From NCBI GenBank assembly GCA_900316845.1, contig ONEG01000023.1, forward strand, positions 1 through 34,532: a stretch of 34,532 nucleotides of DNA. The letters run 5' to 3'. A program made the translations under genes and the position numbers. The notes below the pieces were generated by a model. The model did no database searches. It was not told the origin of the DNA and saw nothing but the letters and a program-made list of their open reading frames with translations. This DNA comes from an uncultured Bacteroidales bacterium (GTDB taxonomy: Bacteria > Bacteroidota > Bacteroidia > Bacteroidales > Paludibacteraceae). Positions 26,117 to 34,009 of the stretch are shown here, in pieces (position 1 is the stretch's first letter; each line of letters begins with the position of its first letter).

Positions 26117-28071
26117 GGTCTGGTCCATTGTTTGTCAATAGCGAGGAGGTTCACCCGCTGCATGTTCATTCCGAAAGCCCGCATCTCGGCGGCTTTCTCC
26201 AGCTCCCGGGACAGGAGGTTCTCCCCGCTGCCTACACGGTAGAGGCACTCACGCCGGGTCTGGATGCCGTAGCACCAGAAATACTCGCCGTCCGACACTC
26301 CCAGGTGGTCATCGCTGACGAAGAACGCGTATCGCCGGTCTTCGTTCAGCACATCCACGCCAAGGCAGTTGTTTTTATACTCTACACCTAACAGACTGAG
26401 TACCGTCGGCCAGATGTCGATCTGTGAAGCGGGTGTCGTGAGGGTATGGGGCTTGATGCCGGGGCCGGTGATGAAGACCGGGATGCGGTTGTAAGGATAG
26501 ACCATCTCGTAGGGACTGGCGAGGTTAGCGCCATGGTCGGCTACGAGGACAAAGAGTGTGTTCTTTCCCCACTCGGTCTGCTCAGCCGCCTCCATAAACT
26601 GCCGGATGGCATCGTCCGCGTATGCGATGATCTGATTCTCCGGTTTCGCCGCGCGGTCTTGATACGCCTCCGGCACGATGAACGGGCCATGGTTGCTGAC
26701 CGTCAGGAAAGAAGCAAAGAAAGGTTTGCCGCTCGTGGCATACTCATCCAGACAGCGCAGACCATAACGGAACAGGTAGCCGTCCGACACGCCGAAATTA
26801 TTCACCGCGGAGTCCGGCTCGTAGTCATACAAGGAGTAGATACGATCGATATGGTTATCCCGCCAGAAAGAGTTCATGTTGTCATACTGTGGATTGCCGG
26901 TCACAAAACAGAGAGTTCCGTATCCGTTTTTCTGCAGGTAATACGGCAGGCCGGTATAGATATCGGCATTCACATCCATGCTCGGTTTGGCGAAATTCGG
27001 CACGAAGCCGTAATGGACTCCTACGATACCGTTGTTAGTATGGATTCCTGCGGAGTAGCAGTTCGCCCAATAGAGACTCTTCTCCCGAAGAGAGCGCAGA
27101 TAAGGCGTGAGGTATTGACCGTTCTCCTGCCTATCGAGGTTCTCTTGCGCCATCGACTCCATGAAGATCAGCACGATGTTCGGCTGCCCCTCTACCAGCC
27201 GATGGACGCTGCCCTCCCGTACGACCGGACGGAGGGTGTCGGCGGGCACGAAACCGAGCTCTTGTTGGACGTAACGGATCGCGTCCTTCTCACCAATGGC
27301 AGCGATCTCTTTCGGCACCGGGATAGTTCCGTACTCCGCACTTTTGATGATATTAAAGACGGGGTTAACGCCTAACTTGTTATAGAAAGGTTTGTTGCTG
27401 AAATACGCAAAACTGACCTTCAGCGGGTAACGTTGAAAACTCCCGCGTATGCCGCAGAACACTATTCCCCAGAGCAGTACGGTCAGTACGGAGGATAAGA
27501 AATACTGCTTTTGTGAGCGGTTGTCAGCGGAGGACCATCCGTGTGCAAAGGCTTTGTTGATAGCTACTAACGCGAACTCAAAGAGCGCGATGAGCACGAG
27601 TGCCATGAGCAGGAAGTACCAGTTTGTTCTGTCTTCGAAGATCATGCCGGCGGTGTCGCCCACAAAGCCGAACCATGCCGTCACGCCTATATTCAGATGA
27701 TTCTCGAAGAAATGAAAATACCGTGCGTTAGCGACATGCACGAAGATGAGGATGGCGTACAGCACGCCGTAGTACCAGGTGACACCGCTCGTGAGACGCC
27801 GCATCCAGAGACTGTATTCCTCCCGGTGCATCGTCGCCAAGGCAAAGACGGGTAAAACGAGAGCCGGCAAGGCGGAGATATAACTGGCGATGAGGTTGTC
27901 AAACTGCACGCCGATGAGCAGCGCCGTAGGCAGGAGTCCCCAATCCACCCCTTCTGCCGGCATATTCGCTAAGAGCAGAATCAGGCGGCAGAGGCTCATC
28001 ACCAAGAGTGTCAGCAGGTGGATAGAGACCAGATAGCCGACGACCCGTCCAAAGGATTTAACGATATTCAT
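26113..28071 (-). CDS. LtaS-type sulfatase-fold membrane transferase
   Basis: 652 residues. Five or so hydrophobic segments occupy residues 1-205 (YLVSIHLLTLLVMSLCRLIL, ALPALVLPVFALA, VLYAILIFVHVANA, FLLMALVLIALFEFALVA, VLTVLLWGIVFCGI). The periplasmic sulfatase domain begins near residue 297 with NIVLIFMESMA (metal-binding Glu305), has the likely nucleophile Thr345 in GIHTNNGI, SNHGPF near residue 460 and VADHG near residue 510. This is the layout of LtaS/MdoB phosphoglycerol transferases and related phosphoethanolamine transferases, which modify envelope glycans or lipids. A true sulfatase would have Cys or Ser in the modified motif, which is absent. It overlaps its neighbours on both sides by four bases. 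The natural substrate is not readable. Confidence 0.9.
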   Translation of the reverse strand: MNIVKSFGRVVGYLVSIHLLTLLVMSLCRLILLLANMPAEGVDWGLLPTALLIGVQFDNLIASYISALPALVLPVFALATMHREEYSLWMRRLTSGVTWYYGVLYAILIFVHVANARYFHFFENHLNIGVTAWFGFVGDTAGMIFEDRTNWYFLLMALVLIALFEFALVAINKAFAHGWSSADNRSQKQYFLSSVLTVLLWGIVFCGIRGSFQRYPLKVSFAYFSNKPFYNKLGVNPVFNIIKSAEYGTIPVPKEIAAIGEKDAIRYVQQELGFVPADTLRPVVREGSVHRLVEGQPNIVLIFMESMAQENLDRQENGQYLTPYLRSLREKSLYWANCYSAGIHTNNGIVGVHYGFVPNFAKPSMDVNADIYTGLPYYLQKNGYGTLCFVTGNPQYDNMNSFWRDNHIDRIYSLYDYEPDSAVNNFGVSDGYLFRYGLRCLDEYATSGKPFFASFLTVSNHGPFIVPEAYQDRAAKPENQIIAYADDAIRQFMEAAEQTEWGKNTLFVLVADHGANLASPYEMVYPYNRIPVFITGPGIKPHTLTTPASQIDIWPTVLSLLGVEYKNNCLGVDVLNEDRRYAFFVSDDHLGVSDGEYFWCYGIQTRRECLYRVGSGENLLSRELEKAAEMRAFGMNMQRVNLLAIDKQWTRP

Positions 28072-30479
28072 TTTGTATAATCTTTATCTTTTTCCAAGCC
28101 GACCCGCAGTGTCACCAGTAATCCGCGGGGGATACACATACTCATCGTGGTTCGGGGAGGGATGGCAGTGTTGCGGTCAAAGGTGTACTCGGTGAGGGCG
28201 GTACCGAAATCATAGATATTGTAACATTGTACCTCGAGGCTCATAGGGTACTCTTTGACCCACCATCGGCCGGTAGCGCGCAGGTCGAAATTGAAGAACG
28301 CGTCCTCACGTTTGCCGAAAGCGTTATTGGCGAGGTTGATGCCTCGCGCGTCGTACGGCAGTATCGTCGCTTCTTCATGGCTGCCCATCGTACGGGTGCA
28401 AACCTCATAGTTCGTGAACGGCTGACCGTCCTTAAACTTGCCGTTAAGACTGATGGAGAAATACCTGCAAGCATTATACGTAATCTGGATGCGGGCGATG
28501 TAGGCGCGGTCCTGATTGAGCCGTCCGTTTGCTTGATACGGCAGGTCGCCTTCGTAGATGACGGTGCCGGTCTCCGGGCGCGCTGTGGACTCGGAGAGGA
28601 TGCCGATATTATTACTCAGCGGACCGTTACCCAAGGCGCTGATGCCGGACATGAAGTAACTCTGCCAACTCAGTTGGACGAACCATTTCCGGCCGGTATA
28701 GGTGTATCGCACCATATTCGACAACAGGTGCGGCGTGCGGGCTCCGGGGCGGGAGGACATCAAATCCAGAGGCATCGTCCCGATGGTATAGGAGATGCCA
28801 TCGTCGGCGTAGGTGGTGTACCACTGGTGGTAGTACTTACGGATCGTACTGAGGATAGCTATCTCATGGCGGCGACCCTTGCCGAAGGTGAAGTATATCG
28901 GCAGGTCAAGCACCGCATAGGAAGGCTGATGGAGGTAGAGGTCCTTCTTCGGCTGATGGTACGCACCGCCGGAGAACTGGTAGAGGGCGTTATCGGTATA
29001 ACGCGCTTCGCCGTTCATGTAGTCGGCGCTGAGGTAGCGGACATCGTCCCAGGTATAACTCATCCGGTGATGGCTGAGGGACAGTCCGAACCGGAACCAG
29101 GAGCAGGGCCGGTAGTCGATGGCTATCTTCGCCAGCGCGTTCGGCGAGACGATTGTCCGTCCGTGACCTAAGAGGATACCGTCGAGCGAGACGCCGGCAT
29201 GAGCGTAGAGGAGCAGTCCGCGCGCTACCTCTTTGCGGGCGATGACCATCGCTTCGTTCTCCAGAAGTCCGGCTGTGAACGGCGAGGCCTGCCATTGATA
29301 GGTATAAAGCGGCGTAGGCGTTGTCTCGTCAAAAGACTGCCGGTAGAGCGCATTGCTCCATGTCCTCGTCGTCGGGTGGAAATGAAGGACAGAGTTATAA
29401 CCCTCTGCGTGTACGGAGAGCCAACTCAGAAGCGGCTGGTCGTAACGTACGGAGAGGTTCACGCTATGGAGCCTGCCGTCCGGGTACCAGGGTTCGAATC
29501 CCTCGCCATCCTGATCCATGATGTTACGGGTAAAAGAGAGACTGTCATGTCTCCATCCGCTGAGCTCGTAGCTGATACCGGCGACGAGTGTGCCGCCGTT
29601 GTCGAACCGCGAGGTGGCGTACAAGCCTGCCTGATGCGCGCGGGAAGTAGCCTGCTCATTGGCGTTATAGAGAAACTCCGAACCATAATCGGTGCGGCCG
29701 GTAGTGACGAGGAAGTAGCGAAGAGATAAGAGTTGATAGTTGATAGTTGAGAGTTGAGAGTTGAGAGGAATCTCGCCGTCGAGTTGCGCCGTATAGGAGG
29801 CAGCATCGTACATGCCGCTGATACCCGTGTGGTCAAAAGCCGTGAGGCGGCGCTGACCGTAATAGACGTACGCATGCTGATAGTAATCCCTGCCGTAGGC
29901 GCGAATGGGAAAAGCCGCCTCCGCGGTGCCGGCACCGACGATGCGGTTGCGGTTCTCGACAGGGCGGTTATCGATCATGCGCTCCGAAGCGGACTTATGG
30001 AAGAGGTTGATCATCTCCCTGGTGCCGGGTGCGATGCCTCCCAATCCGCCTACGTTGCCCGTCAGGCGGAGCGATGCGCGCTGGAGAGAGTCGTCTGTGA
30101 AGAAGAGCTCGCCGTCGTGGTAGTCCAGCACCATCGAGGTGCGATCCATCTGCGTATGCAGGAGCGTCGAGCCGACACGGCTACGCGAGTCGATACGCAT
30201 GCCGTTGAGGTGGTATTTATTGTTCTTGAACGAGTTGCCGGCGATGGAGAAGACCTGCTGGTCGCCGAGGTTCCATTCCCCCGTAGTCTCCGCCTCGTAG
30301 ATGGTATAGGCATTGCTGTTATCGAGGTAATGCCCCAGGTCGGTCGTCAGGTACCAATCCCTGAAGAAAGCGGACGAGACAGAGTCAACGCCTGCCTGCG
30401 CCAAAAGAGGAGTGCAGAGCACCAAGAAAAGAGTACAAAGTAATATGTAACGATTTAACGTTTTACGTAGTAAAACCAT
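28068..30479 (-). CDS. TonB-dependent-receptor-like outer-membrane protein
   Basis: 803 residues. Signal peptide at about residues 1-28 (YILLCTLFLVLCTPLLAQA). A plug-like N-terminal part follows (VFSIAGNSFKNNKYHLNGMR near residue 75, GGLGGIAPGTREMINLF near residue 145). Then comes a long aromatic beta-barrel region with alternating strands (SLRYFLVTTGRTDYGSEFLY, FVQLSWQSYFMSG, FDLRATGRWW, SLEVQCYNIYDFGTAL) and an end rich in strand residues. No carboxypeptidase-like N-terminal domain as in SusC proteins, and no adjacent SusD. It may be a specialised TonB receptor or a barrel that only resembles one. It sits between a smaller barrel protein and the LtaS-type transferase. A five-unit heptamer array lies inside the gene at 29731-29765. 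Confidence 0.78.
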   Translation of the reverse strand: MVLLRKTLNRYILLCTLFLVLCTPLLAQAGVDSVSSAFFRDWYLTTDLGHYLDNSNAYTIYEAETTGEWNLGDQQVFSIAGNSFKNNKYHLNGMRIDSRSRVGSTLLHTQMDRTSMVLDYHDGELFFTDDSLQRASLRLTGNVGGLGGIAPGTREMINLFHKSASERMIDNRPVENRNRIVGAGTAEAAFPIRAYGRDYYQHAYVYYGQRRLTAFDHTGISGMYDAASYTAQLDGEIPLNSQLSTINYQLLSLRYFLVTTGRTDYGSEFLYNANEQATSRAHQAGLYATSRFDNGGTLVAGISYELSGWRHDSLSFTRNIMDQDGEGFEPWYPDGRLHSVNLSVRYDQPLLSWLSVHAEGYNSVLHFHPTTRTWSNALYRQSFDETTPTPLYTYQWQASPFTAGLLENEAMVIARKEVARGLLLYAHAGVSLDGILLGHGRTIVSPNALAKIAIDYRPCSWFRFGLSLSHHRMSYTWDDVRYLSADYMNGEARYTDNALYQFSGGAYHQPKKDLYLHQPSYAVLDLPIYFTFGKGRRHEIAILSTIRKYYHQWYTTYADDGISYTIGTMPLDLMSSRPGARTPHLLSNMVRYTYTGRKWFVQLSWQSYFMSGISALGNGPLSNNIGILSESTARPETGTVIYEGDLPYQANGRLNQDRAYIARIQITYNACRYFSISLNGKFKDGQPFTNYEVCTRTMGSHEEATILPYDARGINLANNAFGKREDAFFNFDLRATGRWWVKEYPMSLEVQCYNIYDFGTALTEYTFDRNTAIPPRTTMSMCIPRGLLVTLRVGLEKDKDYTK
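29731..29765 (-). repeat. Heptamer tandem repeat inside the TonB-like gene
   Basis: Five 7-base units on the plus strand: AGTTGAT twice, then AGTTGAG three times. On the coding strand they read as ATCAACT/CTCAACT and encode part of SQLSTINYQL. The unit is not a multiple of three, so losing or gaining one unit would shift the frame. The open frame is intact with the present five units. Confidence 0.85.
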
Positions 30480-30492
30480 TTTAACTCTTGAA

Positions 30493-31425
30493 CTATTTAA
30501 CGTCGCGCAGCGACTTTAGGATATCGAGGTTATAGACGAGTCCGACGCGGACCTGATGGAAGGGGTAATCTTTGATGCCGTACTGATACTGGACGTAGGG
30601 TTCGAAGCCCTTGACGTGTCCCGCTGCACGGGCTTTGATACTCATGGGCGCATCGCCGTACCGCTCCCATCCTACGTAGCCGCCCCAGGTAGCCTGGAGG
30701 GAGAAATACTCGTGCCTCAGCTGCGCCTGCAGACCGTACATGACTGCATCGTTCTGACGGCCGTTATCGGTCTGCCAGCATAGGAAACCCACCGAGCCCG
30801 CGAAGCGCAGGGTGATCGCTTTGAGGGGTATGGACTGTCCCATAGCGAGATCGAAGAAATACGCGGGGCAGTCATAATGACGCCTGCGTTCGAACTGCTC
30901 GCCGGAGGCGGTTTTCATGCCTAACCGGACGGTCATCTGCGGGATATATCTGGCGTTGGCAGAATGGAACCAGGAGTGATGCAGGACCTGCACGTCGGTA
31001 GAGATATAGACATCTCCGGCACCGCTGCCGGTACCGTCATACTGCTTGTACCAGCCATAGACCGGCATCCAGACGGAGAGGTTCGCCCATCTCGTGAAGA
31101 GGGGCACATGCACGCGCGCGAAGATATCCGCCGTGGTGTTATTATGAAAACCAAAATAACCATCCGCCGCTAGTTCCAAGCGCAGATGGTCATAGGTCAG
31201 TCCGTCCGACATGTCGATAATCGGCAACGCATTAGGTCCGAAGAAAGCCGGAGCAATGCCCGTAGGCTGGCTCAGATCGGGTTTCGATATCGGTACTTCC
31301 GCCCGTATGGGAATACAGAATAAAGAGTACAGAATACAGAGCACAAACAAAATTAGTCTGTATTCTGTCAGCGGCTGCGCCGCGGTCTGTGCTCTGTCAG
31401 CCAAAGGCGGTCTGTGTTCCATCAT
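30493..31425 (-). CDS. Outer-membrane beta-barrel protein of unknown family
   Basis: 310 residues. It begins with an unusually long hydrophilic stretch ([20 protein letters not shown]) before the hydrophobic core [19 protein letters not shown], after which a mature N-terminus EVPISKPD is likely. The rest is aromatic, with alternating strands ([55 protein letters not shown]), as in small outer-membrane barrels. The gene starts inside the dnaJ stop (ATGA) and ends 13 bases before the TonB-like gene. The real start could be an internal TTG or GTG nearer the hydrophobic core. I do not recognise the family. Confidence 0.75.
   Translation of the reverse strand: MMEHRPPLADRAQTAAQPLTEYRLILFVLCILYSLFCIPIRAEVPISKPDLSQPTGIAPAFFGPNALPIIDMSDGLTYDHLRLELAADGYFGFHNNTTADIFARVHVPLFTRWANLSVWMPVYGWYKQYDGTGSGAGDVYISTDVQVLHHSWFHSANARYIPQMTVRLGMKTASGEQFERRRHYDCPAYFFDLAMGQSIPLKAITLRFAGSVGFLCWQTDNGRQNDAVMYGLQAQLRHEYFSLQATWGGYVGWERYGDAPMSIKARAAGHVKGFEPYVQYQYGIKDYPFHQVRVGLVYNLDILKSLRDVK
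31330..31367 (-). repeat. Inverted repeat in the signal-peptide region of the barrel gene
   Basis: CAGAATACAGA (31330-31340) and TCTGTATTCTG (31357-31367) are perfect 11-base complements with a 16-base loop. Related words (GAATACAGAATAAAGAGTAC, 31311-31330, and GTCTGTGCTCTGTCAG, 31385-31400) surround them. The array encodes the Leu-rich core of the signal peptide. Confidence 0.75.
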
Positions 31426-32576
31426 ATTCCAAAGAGGTTTCGGAAGAAGTTCTTCTTATCCGCCGCGCCGGGGACGATGTTCGGGCTGCTCTGCAGCTGT
31501 TCGATGAGTTTGCGCTCGTCTTTGTTGAGCTTCTCCGGGATATAGACACCTACGTTGATGAGCAGGTCGCCTACGCCGTAGTTGCGTCCGTACTGGTCGA
31601 TACGCGGCAGTCCTTTGCCTCGCATACGCAGCACCTTACCGGGTTGGGTACCGGGGGTGATGGTGATCTTCACGTCGCCCGTGAGGGTCGGTATCTGAAC
31701 CTGTCCGCCGAGGACGGCTGTCGGCATGTCGAGCAGGAGGTTATAGATCAGGTCACTCTCCTGACGAACGAAATCCTTGTGCTCCTCCTCTTCGATGAGA
31801 ACGAGCAGGTCACCGGGTACACCGCCGCGCGGGGCTGCGTTACCCTTGCCGGGGATAGTCAGTTGCATACCGCCGGCTACACCTGCAGGGATAGTGATGG
31901 GGATGATCTCCTCATCTCGGATGACACCCTGGCCGCCGCATTTAGGACACTTGTTCTTGATGATCGTGCCCTCGCCGCCGCAGGTGTCGCATTCCGATTG
32001 TACCTGCATCATGCCAAAGATACCTCGCTGCTGGCGGACGACGCGTCCGGAGCCCTTGCAGGTCGGACAGGTCTCCGTGCGGCCGTCGGCAGAACCGGAG
32101 CCGTTGCAGTCCTTACATTGTACGAGCTTGCGGACCTTGATCTTCTTCTCGCATCCGGTAGCTATCTCCTCGAGCGTGAGATGCACCTTGACGCGCATGT
32201 CGCTGCCTCTGCGCACACGCGGTCCGCGACTGCGTGAACCGCCGCCGAAGAAGTCACCGAGGTCGAAACCTGCGCCTTCAAAGATATCGCCGAAATGGCT
32301 GAAGATATCTTCCATGGACATGCCACCACCGCTGAATCCGCCTGCGCCACCCATGCCGGCAAAGCCGTACTGGTCGTAACGGGCACGTTTCTGCGGATCG
32401 GACAGCACCTCGTATGCCTCCGCTGCTTCCTTGAATTTCTCCTCGGCTTCTTTGTCACCGGGGTTCTTGTCAGGGTGGTATTGGATGGCTTTCTTGCGGT
32501 ACGCCTTCTTTATCTCCTCTGCGGTTGCCGTCTTCGGCACCTCGAGCACTTCATAATAATCACGTTTTTCTGCCAT
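31422..32576 (-). CDS. dnaJ: Chaperone DnaJ (Hsp40)
   Basis: 384 residues, complete type I DnaJ. J-domain with the HPD motif at residues 34-36 ([10 protein letters not shown]), which stimulates DnaK ATPase; Gly/Phe-rich linker ([17 protein letters not shown] and RSRG); four zinc-binding motifs [24 protein letters not shown] and CPKCGGQG between about residues 151 and 216; then the two C-terminal substrate-binding beta domains and a short tail. It lies 27 bases after grpE on the same strand and its stop overlaps the start of an outer-membrane barrel gene. dnaK is not in the window. The DUF-free tail ([14 protein letters not shown]) is ordinary for Bacteroidales. Confidence 0.98.
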   Translation of the reverse strand: MAEKRDYYEVLEVPKTATAEEIKKAYRKKAIQYHPDKNPGDKEAEEKFKEAAEAYEVLSDPQKRARYDQYGFAGMGGAGGFSGGGMSMEDIFSHFGDIFEGAGFDLGDFFGGGSRSRGPRVRRGSDMRVKVHLTLEEIATGCEKKIKVRKLVQCKDCNGSGSADGRTETCPTCKGSGRVVRQQRGIFGMMQVQSECDTCGGEGTIIKNKCPKCGGQGVIRDEEIIPITIPAGVAGGMQLTIPGKGNAAPRGGVPGDLLVLIEEEEHKDFVRQESDLIYNLLLDMPTAVLGGQVQIPTLTGDVKITITPGTQPGKVLRMRGKGLPRIDQYGRNYGVGDLLINVGVYIPEKLNKDERKLIEQLQSSPNIVPGAADKKNFFRNLFGI

Positions 32577-32603
32577 AGTTGTGTAATGTGTAAGGTTTAA
32601 TGT

Positions 32604-33161
32604 TTATTCTCCGACGACGACTTTGGCGAAGCGAATGACTTTTTCGCCGAGTTTATAACCCTTCTGGGTACAATCGATCACTTTGCCTTTCTTCTCCTCT
32701 CCGGCAGCGAAGGTCGTGACGGCCTCGTGCTCATCGGTATTGAAATCAGCGTCCTCCGTTTGGATGGGGTGCACGTCGTTCTTGTCGAGGAAAGAGAGGA
32801 ACTTCTGCTGGATGAGCTTGATACCCTCGCGTACGGCGTCGATGTCATTGGTCTTGTCCATGACAGCGATGGCGCGTTCGAAATCATCGACGAGGGGCAA
32901 CATCTCCGTAAAGATGCGCTCTCCGGCGGTCTCCATGAGTTCGAGTTTCTCCTTGTTGGTACGGCGACGGTAGTTATCAAACTCCGCCATCATCCGGAGG
33001 TTCTTGTCCTCGAGTTCGGCGATACGCTCCTGTGCCTGCGCCAGCAGCTCCTCCGCCGTCGGCTCTTCGGTTTGCGGCTCCGCCGCTTGCTCCTCTACTT
33101 GCTCCTCCAGCGTAGCTTGTTCCTTTTCTTTCTCTAATTCTTCGATATTCTCTTTTTTCAT
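32604..33161 (-). CDS. grpE: Nucleotide exchange factor GrpE
   Basis: 185 residues. GrpE releases ADP from DnaK to reset the chaperone cycle. The N-terminal half is a charged, acidic coiled coil (EELEKEKEQATLEEQVEEQA through AQERIAELEDKNLRMMAEFD). The body has the family blocks FDNYRRRTNKEKLELME, ILPL-like EMLPLVDDFERAIAVM, GIKLIQQKFLSFLDKNDVHP and the C-terminal beta domain ending with KVIDCTQKGYKLGEKVIRFA and KVVVGE. It is the first gene of the minus-strand train; a canonical promoter lies about 85 bases upstream. Confidence 0.97.
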   Translation of the reverse strand: MKKENIEELEKEKEQATLEEQVEEQAAEPQTEEPTAEELLAQAQERIAELEDKNLRMMAEFDNYRRRTNKEKLELMETAGERIFTEMLPLVDDFERAIAVMDKTNDIDAVREGIKLIQQKFLSFLDKNDVHPIQTEDADFNTDEHEAVTTFAAGEEKKGKVIDCTQKGYKLGEKVIRFAKVVVGE

Positions 33162-33244
33162 AATTTATCTGTCATCTATTTATCCATCATCTATCAACTA
33201 TTATGCCATAGTCATGCCAACTGCCAAAATGGCAGACTTGGCTG

Positions 33245-33275
33245 CAAAGGTACGACTTTTTTTTGATATATGCAA
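33245..33275 (-). promoter_or_regulatory. Bacteroidota-type promoter of grpE and the minus-strand train
   Basis: Minus strand TTG (33275-33273), 20 bases, TACCTTTG (33252-33245). It is the only canonical promoter I find for the six genes from grpE to the GT4 at 25028. No CIRCE-like inverted repeat was seen beside it. Confidence 0.8.
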
Positions 33276-33331
33276 GGAAAATCGGAATTTTTTGGGAGTT
33301 TGGCGGCAAAGCCGCTTGTTTTTTGGGGGGC

Positions 33332-33460
33332 TTAGGCTTGTTGAGCATACCGCCTGATGGCATAGGTTTTACCCACTTGCCGCGCTCCCGAAAGCAGCAA
33401 CGCTTTGTTTGTCGTTGCGTAATGATGCTCTATTATGTTGTCAACGTGTCGATTAAGCAT
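33332..33460 (-). pseudogene. Remnant of a Bacteroidales AAA-type ATPase (DUF4143-associated kind)
   Basis: A 42-codon frame reading MLNRHVDNIIEHHYATTNKA, then LLLSGARQVGKTYAIRRYAQ and a stop. The Walker A motif GARQVGKT and the preceding helix are the usual start of the roughly 400-residue ATP-binding proteins that are abundant in Bacteroidales. Everything after the Walker A helix is missing, so this is a truncated remnant. Its end joins directly to the grpE upstream module. The start codon lies just after a 33-bp tandem repeat and a promoter at 33569. Confidence 0.75.
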
Positions 33461-33472
33461 AGCTTATATCCT

Positions 33473-33559
33473 ATTTTGTCCGTTTTTCCAATATGATATT
33501 TCGGCATTTTGTCCGTTTTTCCAATATGATATTTCGGCATTTTGTCCGTTTTTCCAATA
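33473..33559 (-). repeat. 33-bp tandem repeat, 2.6 copies
   Basis: Units begin at 33473, 33506 and 33539; the first two are identical and the third is partial. Each contains TTTTGTCCGTTTTTCC and GATATTTCGG. On the minus strand one frame reads MPKYHIGKTDK per unit. The array sits between the promoter at 33569 and the ATPase remnant, in a different frame from the remnant. No spacers, so it is not a CRISPR array. Confidence 0.9.
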
Positions 33560-33564
33560 AATTC

Positions 33565-33638
33565 GCTGCAAAGGTACTGCTTTTTTTGATATATGCAAGG
33601 AAAATCGAAGATTTTTGGGAGTTTGGCACCAAAGGTGC
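33565..33638 (-). repeat. Second copy of the grpE upstream module
   Basis: This stretch matches 33241-33315 nearly base for base: CTGCAAAGGTA, A/T-run, GATATATGCAAGGAAAATCG, GGGAGTTTGG and then a hairpin. In copy one the hairpin is GCGGC-AAA-GCCGC (33303-33315); in copy two it is GCACC-AAA-GGTGC (33626-33638). The stems differ but stay complementary. Confidence 0.85.
33569..33598 (-). promoter_or_regulatory. Bacteroidota-type promoter before the ATPase remnant
   Basis: Minus strand TTG (33598-33596), 19 bases, TACCTTTG (33576-33569), with AAAAAAGCAG before the -7 box. It would transcribe the 33-bp repeat and the ATPase remnant, and possibly run into grpE. Confidence 0.75.
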
Positions 33639-33658
33639 TGGTTTGAGGGTTGTGGGTA

Positions 33659-33685
33659 TAAAAAAAGCGACCCCGAAGGGCCGCT
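33659..33685 (-). terminator. Strong rho-independent terminator with UUCG tetraloop
   Basis: On the minus strand AGCGGCCC pairs with GGGTCGCT (8 bp, one G-U) around a TTCG loop, closed by C-G, and is followed by a run of seven T. It ends the small-gene cassette that lies upstream at 33745-34471. Confidence 0.88.
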
Positions 33686-33703
33686 AATGTCCATCTCCTC
33701 TCT

Positions 33704-33736
33704 CTCCCCTCCATGGGGAGGGTCGGGGTGGGGCTT
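33704..33736. repeat. GC-rich hairpin and G-tract repeat
   Basis: CTCCCC (33704-33709) pairs with GGGGAG (33715-33720), followed by further GGGG tracts up to 33736. From memory, near-identical strings are scattered in many Bacteroidota genomes as an intergenic repeat. Confidence 0.5.
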
Positions 33737-33744
33737 TGGGGCGC

Positions 33745-33973
33745 TTAGCTATGAGACTGATCCCACTCTTGTCCGCAGACACGCCAATACCACTGTTTCA
33801 TGGTCTTTGCGCCGTTCGGCTCGTTCTTCTGAGCGATGAAGGTCTGCTGGTCGGTCGTGATCTTCGACAGGTCATGACTGCGCTCCCTCGCAGCTGTGCT
33901 GACCGCTCTTACCGGGTTTTGCCAATGCGCCGGACACATGATCAATTCCGGCTGAATAAGTTACACTTGCCAT
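33745..33973 (-). pseudogene. Small Bacteroidales element gene, frame-disrupted
   Basis: Starting at ATG 33973 one frame reads MASVTYSAGIDHVSGALAKP and then soon stops; a second frame picks up with SHDLSKITTDQQTFIAQKNE and ends KQWYWRVCGQEWDQSHS at 33745. The two halves look like the two ends of one small protein that I associate with Bacteroidales integrated elements (start like TYSAGIDYVSGAL, end like ITADQQAFIAQ and WYVCGQE); intact relatives are longer as I recall, so a deletion plus frameshift is likely. Its tail resembles that of the gene at 34212-34471 (F.AQ.K then a WY/YT..aromatic block), suggesting paralogues. Confidence 0.6.
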
Positions 33974-34009
33974 AATTTTAAGGTTTTTTAGGTTTGATTG
34001 AACAATAGG

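Noticed and set aside
26446..29171. Long plus-strand frames of about 310 codons at 26446-27375 and 28227-29171
   Set aside because: Both are antisense to well-supported sulfatase-fold and barrel genes and lack any motif or promoter.
33473..33559. CRISPR array
   Set aside because: The units are directly adjacent without spacers and there are no cas genes.
33433..33714. A 93-codon minus-strand frame over the 33-bp repeat
   Set aside because: It runs through a terminator and a promoter and is open only because the repeat unit is 33 bases; the better coding signal is the ATPase remnant in another frame.
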